DNA from: Trypanosoma brucei gambiense DAL972 | Taxonomy: Eukaryota > Euglenozoa > Kinetoplastea > Trypanosomatida > Trypanosomatidae | DNA: 64,000 nucleotides | Reading direction: 5' to 3' | Assembly (NCBI RefSeq): GCF_000210295.1 | Contig: NC_026738.1 | Coordinates: 930,001-994,000, forward strand | In this document: piece after piece, positions 49,218-58,101 of the stretch | Position numbering within the stretch: the first letter of the stretch is position 1 | Layout of the letters: each line of letters begins with the position of its first letter | Made by a program: the position numbers and the translations under genes | The notes under the pieces: generated by a model | What the model saw: only the letters and a program-made list of their open reading frames with translations | The model's database searches: none | What the model was told of the DNA's origin: nothing

Positions 49218-52200
49218 TTACTTCTTTGGTGTTGCAACACTTTTTTTCTTTCGGTTCTTCATAGCCCTTCCCAAATCCGTATCTGCAGCTTCTTGAAATA
49301 CACCGGAGAGCAGTTGATGTGCAAGATTCAGTCCGCGCTGGGTATTCTTGTTATACTCCTGTCGGTGTTGTTGCTCCCGTTCTTGCAAGCAAACCATATT
49401 TTGCTCAAACTGCATGTGCCTTTTCCTGATTTCTTTTGTCAACCCTTCAAACTGAAGTGGCCGAAGATGCGTCTCAGAGGCTGGGATTAGCGTCATGCGT
49501 ATGGGTTTTTTCGAACTTTCAATAAGGGTCATTGGTGTCCGCTTTGTTGCTTCACCGTTCTCAATGTACCGGGGCGTGACAGCCCCACTAGAAAACGCGT
49601 CAGTTAACTGCTTAGATGCCCCTGGTGAGGCAGTTCTATTATCGAACTGAGTACCGGACGGAAAGCAGCGGGGGCTCGGTTGCGCCGATGTTTTCACTTT
49701 GGAAGCATCTACACCCCCTAAGTTTGAAAGTACAGAAGGATGCAGCCGATGCCTCGCGTAGTGAAGGAACAGCGGCGAGCTTAAAGGAAGTGGTACCTTT
49801 ACAGTTCTGTCACGGGTGCTGCGGGTGTTGGTCGTAATGGTGGCGGGTAATATGCCCACCGCCGAATTCTCGTCGTGTTCCACAAGCGTAAAAGTCGGTT
49901 TCTCCTCTAACGTGTCATCTAAAGGGGGAAGTGGCACATGCGCAATACTCGCGGCTGAGTGTGCTTCAATGTAATTTCTCACCTTCGCGAGTGCAGCATC
50001 AAGGGGGAAACTACATATCACAGAGTCACGGACAGCAGTGTCATTGCCACTCTGATTGTTATTCCCGCTTGTATTTTGCTTGCCAGCACCTACTGAAAAC
50101 GAGACCGAAGCCCTGCTCTTTCCGTTGGGAAATATCTGTGGTAGAACATTGTTTCCCTCATTGCCGTTATGCTTTGCCTGGCCCCCCAATGAGTTTTGCC
50201 TAATTTTTTTCCCTGTCTTCCCCTTCGTGTCATCATTTAGAGACTCGGTAACCACACCGGTACCGAGTTTTACGCTCTTATTCGTGCCAAGTGGGGCGTC
50301 CGCACCTGTCTCTGTGAAGCAAACGGACTTTCCACCTTTTTTGTTGCAGTTGCCTTCGGGGCATTCCTGCTTTGGCGCTTCCGTCAACCGGTCGTGCATG
50401 GAGGTCGTGCGCTGCTCAAGTTTCTGAACAAGAAAATTGACGTGCTTAGCGTACTTTTTGAACTCCAGCACTATCCTGTGATATCCGTTTACCACTTCTA
50501 CATCAACATCATCAAACGAGTCATCACCAAGAAATTCAAGCTGCTCATCCTCTGCTGCGGACCCTGCTGCGGTGGACTGCTCGCCGTCATTTGAACCCCC
50601 ACGAGGTGAGGAGGGACCGGTGCTGTTGGCCGCGTTCGGATCGCTCTCAAGAGGTCTACTCCCTCGTTTGATAGGAGGGAGCCCGTTGAAATCTGCCCCG
50701 CTTCCACGCGACTGGTGGTCAAAAGAGGGCTGCCCTCCCCCTTTCCTTTGCCGCGGTGTCGGCCACCCAGAGGAACGCACATAGGTTGCCACCAGACCAC
50801 TGCACCAGTAGTAAAATATACGGTAAATATTCACACGCATGACGGCGTTGAGAAGACCTGCTAAGAAGTCGTTTGGAAAACAGTGAACCAGAGCGTAGTA
50901 TGTTACGTGAGGCACGATAATCATATAAGCTGAGAAGACATTATCCTTCTCTGACCGCAGCCGTTCAAAGGACTCACCAAATAGCATGGCAAGTCGGTGA
51001 AAGCAGCGTTCTGCAAGATTCCTCAGTTCACACACTTCAACGTGAGCAACGGTGAATGTGTCTATGGCATTTGCCAGCCGCAACGTCATCACCTTCACGC
51101 CGTCGTGCATCGGGCTCTTCGTGTCGTTAGTTGCACCTGCCTTACCACCATCATCCTCCCTATCAGTACGATTCAGTTGTAACGGATCGAGCGTTGGGTG
51201 AGTTGTGTCCGTGCAGCTCTTCATAGTGTCCGCATTCTCATTGGGTTCTTCAGCGTCACCAAACACGAAGGAGGAAGCAATATTAAATATATTGCTACTA
51301 CATGGTTCAGGTGCTGACAGCATCGCCATAATATCCTCCAGAACCAAGGCTCTTGTTTCTGCCCTCCTCTCGCTACTAATGTTCCTCCCAGTACAGGCAT
51401 TTCTCAGACGTCTGGTAACAATCTGCTCAAGCACCGATAAAGGTGGTAGATCAGACATATAGCGAGGAAACATGGTGCGAAAGACGTGTTCCAGGTTAAC
51501 ATAGCGGTCGATAAGAACTCGTTCAGAGGAGGCGCGACGTGCGTGTGCTACAATATACCAAAAGAACAAGTATATAATCTCATGGCTTTCTGAAAAGTTC
51601 TTCAGGAAGTTCGTGATTCCCACACTTGTTGTCTTTACTCTTTGCTCTCCACGCTCCAGTAAAAGCACCTTTTCAATGGCCTCACTCACGGGCAGGGAAC
51701 TGGGAAATGAGCAACTATCTCCCAGTTTTCCTGTTGTTTCATCAAAGGATGGAAGTGTTACGGAGTATATGGACGGGGCATCCTTCTTTGTTTGTCGCTT
51801 CTGTGTTTCCCGCAGCATCATATGTTTCATAACCGTGACGTCCATTGGCATGTCGTCTGGAACCCCAAGTTCCTCATTTTCGGCCTCACGCATTCTCAGT
51901 GAAGTAACAGAGACCCTTCTACCAACCTTTAGCTCCTCCATAGACGGTTTACAGGTTTGGCAATCATTCGTGCCAGGCCGACTAGTTTCTGGAGTGCGTC
52001 GAATAACCACACGCTTTCCACCTGATTTCAAACGGGCCGCGGGCGGTGGATTGGAGCCGTCTTTCGGAGAATGCGGGGCGCCCTTGCGTGGGGTGGTGCA
52101 ACAACTGCTATTTGCCAACGAAGGTTGACTAAAGGGATTTTCATCACCGTTAGTAAGGTTGCTTTCAGTCCCATCTGTACATGGCACTGCCTCCTCTTCA

Positions 52201-52787
52201 TTTAGCATATCAATGGCAGTGCTAAATCTTTGGCAAAGATTCACTCGCACATCGGGTGTTTCATCCCCCTGTTTTAACGTCGACGAACGAATGCAGGGCC
52301 TCCCCATGTTCCCAGAGATATTGGGGAAAGTGTCTGGAGCTTCGGAACTGTCATCCGACCCCTCAGAACCAGGAGCTTCATTTGAGGAATTAAATCTTGC
52401 ACTTCCGCAAAACTTAGCGCCACCGCCCGGAGGCCCTAGCCCAGTTGTCCCCTTGTTTATACCGATGGGCGCAGTAGTTTGTGTGTGGTCGGGCTTTAAT
52501 CTAATGCTTGGTAACCGTCCAGATGTGGATTGAGGTGCAACACATGCCGGAGATTTCCGGTCGGGTTGCTGAGTGCCGCCTCCGAGTGGAAGACAACCTG
52601 ACACTGATGACTCACATTTCGCAAGAAGCGAGTTATACTGTTTGGTTTGTTTTCTCTCCTCCCCCTTCTTGCCGAGCAGAGATGAGGTAATATTGGGTGG
52701 GTCCACACGCGGCAAGGTGGGAAAGGACGTCATCCTCTCTCCTGGCTCACTGCGCTTCGCATTACCCCGCACTCCTGTGATTTGCAT
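49218..52787 (-). CDS. FAM227-like protein, 1189 residues
   Basis: Start ATG at 52787 (MQITGVRGNAKRSEPGER); a second Met at residue 19 (MTSFPTLPRVD) is an alternative. The first 370 residues are Ser/Pro/Gly-rich and disordered. A conserved helical core starts near 380 with ESHEIIYLFFWYIVAHARR and RYVNLEHVFRTMFPRY, and continues after an insert with LAERCFHRLAMLFGESFERL, ALVHCFPNDFLAGLLNAVMR and FYYWCSGLVATYV. Near 994 there is LPLSSPLFLHYARHRL. This order (FW motif, conserved Phe-Pro block, WxSG-like block and a terminal SPL..HY motif) resembles the FAM227 domain family, found in ciliated eukaryotes and of unknown molecular role. Large disordered inserts make it longer than animal FAM227A/B. 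The C-terminus is basic (RAMKNRKKKSVATPKK). A flagellar association is plausible from phylogenetic distribution but not shown here. Confidence 0.85.
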   Translation of the reverse strand: MQITGVRGNAKRSEPGERMTSFPTLPRVDPPNITSSLLGKKGEERKQTKQYNSLLAKCESSVSGCLPLGGGTQQPDRKSPACVAPQSTSGRLPSIRLKPDHTQTTAPIGINKGTTGLGPPGGGAKFCGSARFNSSNEAPGSEGSDDSSEAPDTFPNISGNMGRPCIRSSTLKQGDETPDVRVNLCQRFSTAIDMLNEEEAVPCTDGTESNLTNGDENPFSQPSLANSSCCTTPRKGAPHSPKDGSNPPPAARLKSGGKRVVIRRTPETSRPGTNDCQTCKPSMEELKVGRRVSVTSLRMREAENEELGVPDDMPMDVTVMKHMMLRETQKRQTKKDAPSIYSVTLPSFDETTGKLGDSCSFPSSLPVSEAIEKVLLLERGEQRVKTTSVGITNFLKNFSESHEIIYLFFWYIVAHARRASSERVLIDRYVNLEHVFRTMFPRYMSDLPPLSVLEQIVTRRLRNACTGRNISSERRAETRALVLEDIMAMLSAPEPCSSNIFNIASSFVFGDAEEPNENADTMKSCTDTTHPTLDPLQLNRTDREDDGGKAGATNDTKSPMHDGVKVMTLRLANAIDTFTVAHVEVCELRNLAERCFHRLAMLFGESFERLRSEKDNVFSAYMIIVPHVTYYALVHCFPNDFLAGLLNAVMRVNIYRIFYYWCSGLVATYVRSSGWPTPRQRKGGGQPSFDHQSRGSGADFNGLPPIKRGSRPLESDPNAANSTGPSSPRGGSNDGEQSTAAGSAAEDEQLEFLGDDSFDDVDVEVVNGYHRIVLEFKKYAKHVNFLVQKLEQRTTSMHDRLTEAPKQECPEGNCNKKGGKSVCFTETGADAPLGTNKSVKLGTGVVTESLNDDTKGKTGKKIRQNSLGGQAKHNGNEGNNVLPQIFPNGKSRASVSFSVGAGKQNTSGNNNQSGNDTAVRDSVICSFPLDAALAKVRNYIEAHSAASIAHVPLPPLDDTLEEKPTFTLVEHDENSAVGILPATITTNTRSTRDRTVKVPLPLSSPLFLHYARHRLHPSVLSNLGGVDASKVKTSAQPSPRCFPSGTQFDNRTASPGASKQLTDAFSSGAVTPRYIENGEATKRTPMTLIESSKKPIRMTLIPASETHLRPLQFEGLTKEIRKRHMQFEQNMVCLQEREQQHRQEYNKNTQRGLNLAHQLLSGVFQEAADTDLGRAMKNRKKKSVATPKK

Positions 52788-54154
52788 ATACGGTCGCCTG
52801 CTGCAGTGCTATATTATCACGCCGTTTTGCCCTTGCTGTTCCTGCAACTGCCGTGTGGTTGAGGAAACCAGTGTGAAGTGGGATGTTTCCCCTCTTTAAC
52901 GATCGTCGTTCACCGCACTTAAGCCCCCGTGACCCACGCCGTGGACGCGAATCTCCCAAATCCCTCCCCTTCCTTTCCCTACCGTCGAAACTTTCAGTGG
53001 AGAGAAGCCGTGATGGTGCAGCGCAGCACTGTCCCCTTCCACACGTCAACGGGTGAGCGCCGCCTAAACTACGTATCACCTACGGGAAAAGGATGTAGAG
53101 GAGACGCAACAAGAGAGAAGACAACATGCAATCTTTTTTTCTGTACGCCTACACACAGACATATATATTTATATAAGCATATACTGGTGTGTCCGTGCAG
53201 CGAACGAATGTTTGTATATGTGCGCGCGTTCTTCTCTAGCCCAACTGCCGATGAAAAATCACTTTATGTAATGCCTCTCTCATCTGCCGTTACTATTGTG
53301 TGTTTTTCTCACTTAATCCGTTCCCTCTTTCCACGGTCCCGCAACCGGCGGCAAACGTATCTTGGGGAATAATTTCAATACTGTAGGTAGGATGGTAGGA
53401 AGCAAGTAAAAAAATAAAAAAAGAAAGTCGAAACACAAGCGAGACATGTGCGTGCACCAGATGCAGTAACCTCCCTTCCCCCCCCTGCAATAGGCAAATT
53501 CCAGTTCTACATGGAAACACACTCAGTCTGCGGGTTAAACATCGACTACTTTTCACGATATTTGGGGCCCCAGCGCATTTCTTCACACATGTGACTCAAA
53601 ACACTAACCTCCAAATGCGGTGGCCAAGATATTTTTTCTGCTATCACCAACATCTGCACTTGCTAATCATTTACACCGACAACATCCCTTCAAAGCCCAC
53701 GAGTGCATTCTTCCCCGTGACCTACAACTGCGTCATTTCTTTTATTTTTTGTCAACAATGTTGTGCTATCGCTGTTTGGAACCCTTTGCAAGTCTCATCA
53801 ATCCAGTCGTGTTTTTTCACTGTTTACTCAACCCCACACTGGGAAAGAAGATGCAGAAGTCAGTAAGGTTTGTGCGCCCCTCAAAATATATATATATATA
53901 TATATTTCCTTCAGTGAATGCCACTGCGCGTGCTAAATTCTAAAACTACTGCCGCGCGAAAAGGGCGGCACAAACTACTGCTAAAATCATACGTAACTAT
54001 AGGACCTGCCATCTCCTCCACGTACGAGAAACTCAACACACACTTCACTAATCAGAGGCGGTTCACCGATTCCTAAGCGTGAAACCATTTTGCTAGCTAC
54101 CATAATACACCTAGAAACAGCAACGCAGATTTTCCATTCTCGCGGCCCAGTCGA
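52788..54154. other. Intergenic spacer
   Basis: About 1.4 kb. It contains an AT tract at 53886-53905 and a GC-rich hairpin at 53950-53970, which lies about 190 bases past the stop of the mitochondrial protein gene on the transcribed strand. The part next to the FAM227-like start is less AT-rich than most spacers but has no convincing coding frame. Confidence 0.65.
53950..53970. repeat. Small GC-rich hairpin
   Basis: TGCCGC (53950-53955) and GCGGCA (53965-53970) are perfect reverse complements around a nine-base GCGAAAAGG-type loop. It is unusual for its GC content in an AT-rich 3' flank. Confidence 0.7.
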
Positions 54155-54802
54155 TTAGTTCGCGCTCGTCATGTGCCGCCACTCCGATTCATCCTGGTAT
54201 TGCATAGGAATCTTCCAGCTCGTTTGCGCCCCATCGCGTTTGGTCAATGGTTTCCAATTCCAAAATCTCTCATATTTTGCGTGCTTCTCTCTAATCTCAG
54301 GCCGAATCCACTGGTCCAAGTAAATATCGTCCTCCTCCAGCGTGGGAACGTTGGGTTGATCAAGCACAACGCTACGAAAGTGAGTCCACCCCGGCTCCGT
54401 TCCCATGGCGCGGTAGCAACCCCAAAGTGTGTACCAGGAGTAAATAAACATGAGACTCCATGCCATCCAAAAGGTGGGTTTCGTGGACATATTCAATCGC
54501 ATACCGTAGCGACTTGCCATTTCGTCCATTGTACTTTCCCACGACTCCTCAGTCATGCGAATACTTTCCTCACGCGTATAGGGATATTTTGGGTCGAATA
54601 CTTCCTTAGGGTACTCAAACCATTCAATATGCGGGTTAAAGTCCATGGGCGTGATGGGTTCATTGTGTTGTATTGCCGGGGGGTGCGGTCGGTTCCCGCC
54701 AAAACTTGATAAGTCCTTCGAACCGGTGGATGAGTGCCGTGACGACGTATGCGAGGCAACAACTGAAGCAGAGGGTGATATTGCAACAGCTCTGCGTAAC
54801 AT
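54155..54802 (-). CDS. Mitochondrial single-pass membrane protein, 215 residues
   Basis: Start ATG at 54802. The first 30 residues (MLRRAVAISPSASVVASHTS...) are basic, Ser/Ala-rich and free of acidic residues, a classic mitochondrial presequence. One membrane segment lies at 111-130 (FWMAWSLMFIYSWYTLWGCY). The rest is soluble and aromatic-rich, with IEWFEYPKEVFDPKYPYTRE before the membrane segment and LDQWIRPEIREKHAKYERFW after it. Size, presequence, one hydrophobic helix and Trp/Tyr-rich flanks are typical of accessory subunits of inner-membrane respiratory complexes or ATP synthase, many of which are kinetoplastid-specific. I cannot name the complex. Confidence in the gene is high and in the location fair. 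Confidence 0.88.
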   Translation of the reverse strand: MLRRAVAISPSASVVASHTSSRHSSTGSKDLSSFGGNRPHPPAIQHNEPITPMDFNPHIEWFEYPKEVFDPKYPYTREESIRMTEESWESTMDEMASRYGMRLNMSTKPTFWMAWSLMFIYSWYTLWGCYRAMGTEPGWTHFRSVVLDQPNVPTLEEDDIYLDQWIRPEIREKHAKYERFWNWKPLTKRDGAQTSWKIPMQYQDESEWRHMTSAN

Positions 54803-55800
54803 TTTACGTCCCGTACTCGTGTGTAATGCTAGCGTGTATCTAGTTACGGGTGATAGAGAGGGGGGATGCCGCTCCCTTGTATGGTTTCCTCTACAACCTG
54901 CTAATTATCCCCAACCACGACAAGAAACGAAAAAAAAAGAAAACTTTGTACAGAGGAGTGCACTCCATTGTTCATAGAATATTTAGCATTGTTTAAAAAT
55001 AGCAACAGTTTCTTCCCGAACGGCGAATTTATCACTAACAAAGTCGGACACTTCCCTTTCATTATGTTCGCAGCATCTTCTGCAGTTCGCATCGAGGACA
55101 ACTGCATTCGAAGGTAGAAGACAAGAATGAAACAGCAAAACTTCAATGACGAATTGAACACAACACAAAACTTTACTCCAGAAATCGAATGAAAACTAAC
55201 TAATACCATTGCTGAACGGATTTAATTTGTGATCTTCTGGATGGCCACAAGACGATGTCCTTTGGTGTGTAAACTGAAGATACCAACAAACTGTGAAAAA
55301 ACAACCTTCTACATGGAGTGGTACACAACACGTCTAGGAGAAGGAACAGCGCAAGTCCTTCCAGGTTGTTACTTGTATAAAACCACAAGCACATGTCCAC
55401 ACGCACGCGGTAAGGGTAACGAGATATGACGGCTAATAAAACACGAGGAAACATAACCGCACCACACCCAAGGTGGAGCTGCAAACTAAAGAGACGAGTT
55501 TGCTTGACGGTAAGATATCGCTCCATCCTTCTCATTCCCCACACATACGCGATAGCAATGTAGTGGCCTCGTCAGACAACCGTCTGAGGAAAAACAAATA
55601 AAAATGAAGCAAGCGTATAAAATTAGTCAGTAGAACATCGTCATCATCAAAATCTGCACAAAAAAAAAGAAACTCAGGTAGTGTGGTAGAAAAGCAGGGA
55701 AAATAATGGCGTCACCACTCAAAAAAAAAATTATTTGTTAAATAGGTCTATTTAACCTCTAGTTATGTGACCACAGTCCTCGGGAGGGATAAAGTTCATT
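54803..55800. other. Intergenic spacer with palindrome
   Basis: About 1 kb. A perfect palindrome lies at 55737-55756, just past the stop of the EB1-like gene. Two overlapping minus-strand frames (54901-55209 and up to 55535) are hydrophobic and lack any recognisable domain, and I treat them as chance. No RNA gene is seen. Confidence 0.6.
55737..55756. repeat. Palindrome with 9-bp arms
   Basis: GTTAAATAG (55737-55745) and CTATTTAAC (55748-55756) are perfect reverse complements separated by two bases, 45 bases past the EB1-like stop codon, so they lie in its 3' UTR. Confidence 0.85.
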
Positions 55801-56874
55801 TCATGCAAGTGACAGGAAACCCAAAAGACCTGCAGCATCTCGCTTTAAACATGCCGCAACTGCCATGTTTCTTAGAGATTCTAATCTTTCAATTGCTACG
55901 TAGTTTTGCTGAATAGCGGATGCGTAAATGGAAGGGCAAGTGGAACACTCACTGGCCGCTGAGCCGCTGCCGCGCAGGTTTTCTGACGTATGAGGTTCAC
56001 ATGTCAAACCATCGCTACCATGCTGAAAAGTCGTCTCGCCACCCGCAAGTTTCCGGCTATTGAGTTCTTTCATCACGCCCTCGAGTACGTTTAGAAGTCC
56101 TGGGGCGGCTTCCACACCATCACACGTGATATTGAGCAGCGACTGAGCATCTCTTTCCTCCGATATTTGGCCCTCCTGGAGAAGTTTCCCATCATTGCTA
56201 TCTGAGTTCTTGAACACACCCTTCCCATTGCTTCTGCCGCCATACGACGCCGTGCCGGTGTTCACACCTGCCGCCGCCTCCATATCACGTATAAAGGTTG
56301 CACCCGAAGTTTCCTCCCCACGGGGGCGCTTCCTCGATAATAAAGCGTCTGCTCCTTCTTCATTTATAACATTTTTGTCAACTCTAGTCCCCAGGAACGA
56401 ATGCACTCGTCTCTCGAGTTCACTCGCCTCTAAACCACGCTTGAAGGCTGCATCCCTGATCCAGCGCCACATCTTTAACTCTTCTACAAATGCATCTCCT
56501 TCTAACCATGCGCAAGCCGTCATGTTTCCCACTCCTGTAGGAACAAGTCGGCTACCCTCATTGCCACTGCCGCCGGAGTCTGTTGATGCCGGAGATGAGC
56601 TAAGTGACTGCACAAGAGAGAGCACTCGCTTCGCATTAAGTAACCGTGTCATAGAGGTGGGATTGTCGCAGAATTGAATGTCATGGAGAGATACGACAGG
56701 TCCACCGTTTTCTTCATTTTCACCTGCGTGGTTGTTGAAAATGGCGTGAAGGAGCACTGCAACGTCTTTTGCCGCAATATCTGTGAAAGAGCTGTATTCA
56801 CTCCGTAGAATGCTTGCCGCCCAGCGCAGAATTGCAGAGCGGGCGAAAATGTTATCCTCCTGTCGATCCGTCAT
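55801..56874 (-). CDS. EB1-like calponin-homology protein, 357 residues
   Basis: Start ATG at 56874. Residues of about 10-145 resemble the N-terminal CH domain of the EB1 family that tracks microtubule plus ends. RSAILRWAASILRSEYSSFTD corresponds to the first EB1 helices, KDVAVLLHAIFNN to the helix before the conserved Phe-Pro region, LLNAKRVLSLVQ to the middle helix, and LEGDAFVEELKMWRWIRDA to the EB1 signature near [20 protein letters not shown]. A Ser/Gly-rich insert (about 92-112) breaks the domain. A long disordered linker follows. The last 40 residues (YVAIERLESLRNMAVAACLK then GLLGFLSLA) could be a short EB-homology-like dimerisation helix, without the acidic EEY-type tail. It is probably a diverged EB1 or CH-domain microtubule-binding protein of the cytoskeleton or flagellum. 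The domain match is by eye and moderate. Confidence 0.82.
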   Translation of the reverse strand: MTDRQEDNIFARSAILRWAASILRSEYSSFTDIAAKDVAVLLHAIFNNHAGENEENGGPVVSLHDIQFCDNPTSMTRLLNAKRVLSLVQSLSSSPASTDSGGSGNEGSRLVPTGVGNMTACAWLEGDAFVEELKMWRWIRDAAFKRGLEASELERRVHSFLGTRVDKNVINEEGADALLSRKRPRGEETSGATFIRDMEAAAGVNTGTASYGGRSNGKGVFKNSDSNDGKLLQEGQISEERDAQSLLNITCDGVEAAPGLLNVLEGVMKELNSRKLAGGETTFQHGSDGLTCEPHTSENLRGSGSAASECSTCPSIYASAIQQNYVAIERLESLRNMAVAACLKRDAAGLLGFLSLA

Positions 56875-58101
56875 GTTTCCTCGTAGTGTGCGTACTTCTC
56901 TCTACTATTTACGTGATAATATTTGAGAAAGAAAGAAAAAAGCGAGGGAATTCTGCCGTGTATCCCCTTGCTTTCCTCACCGCAAGGCATCATTATTGTG
57001 CACGAAAAAAAAAAAAAGAAGAGAAGAAGAAATCACAAGAGGATGGAATATGAAACAACTGAGCGAGGCCCTCTTCCCTTCCTTAAGGGCACTCTGCTCT
57101 TCATGCTGATCATCAAAAGATCCCCTTCTTCACTTATGCTAAAACGCTTCACTTCGAACCGCAAGTGGTAAAAAAAAACCTACTTAAGAAAAGAGGTGTG
57201 CAAACAAGTGTATCGCTCTTACAATGGTAAAATGATAATCATCTTTCTGAATGCCAGTCGCATAGCTTTCATTCACTTGTTCTATTATTCACAAAGTAGT
57301 CCGCTACCAGCGTGCACAACGTCTAAAACTGGTACTGGACGATATTAGAAATAAATCCTCATCTTTGTCCAATGATGCTGGAACCACCACCCAAGTAAGC
57401 GTCAACGAAACCAATACAAAATATTAAATGCATTCTTGGAGTAGGAAAAAACCAGTGACAGACACTGACCGCTCAGAGCAAACTACTTACAGGGGGTCAT
57501 AAAGGAGTAAATCACTTCCCTGAGGGGTGTTTCTAAAGCGAAAAGAGGGGAAACATTTATAACATTAATTTATCTGCCAAACAATCACCGACCGAACAAT
57601 TTTTGTCACTCGTCAAAACTAGTTTGATAAACATGGACGACAAACCTGAATAAAACATTTATCCCACTCGCTAACAATTGTTTAACATGCAAAAAAAAAA
57701 GGTCCCTGATTTCCTGTATTAAAGAAAAGGTGGGAGCCCACAACACAAGTGCCCCAAATATATCCTCCCCTTAATCAGGAAAAGCAAAAGGGGTATACAG
57801 CATACTAAAGAAGAAGGCGAAAAAAAAACTATTTTGGTACTGGCCCTCTCCCTGAGCCATATTTTGCGTCTACCTATGAGTCACATAGGATGCGAGATCA
57901 TCATATTCTGCAAAACACCAACAAAGACGAATGCACCAAAAATTGTTCTCACCAAAACTACCAACCAAAAATAGAAGCGAAATCACGAGGCACAAAGACT
58001 GACCCTTTTTGCACATGATATCCCCCACATGAGCAAAACTGGTAGGATACGAACCACAAAAAATTACAAATGATGCAGAGGAGAACGTATATGAAAGAGC
58101 T
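56875..58101. other. Intergenic spacer
   Basis: About 1.2 kb between the EB1-like gene and the pseudokinase receptor, with A-rich runs and no long repeats. A minus-strand frame overlapping the receptor's 3' end (57870-58154) is a chance frame. Nothing else is seen. Confidence 0.65.

Noticed and set aside
54901..55535. Two overlapping minus-strand frames in the spacer before the EB1-like gene
   Set aside because: They overlap each other in different frames, are Cys/Leu/Phe-rich, and show no domain or clear splice signal.
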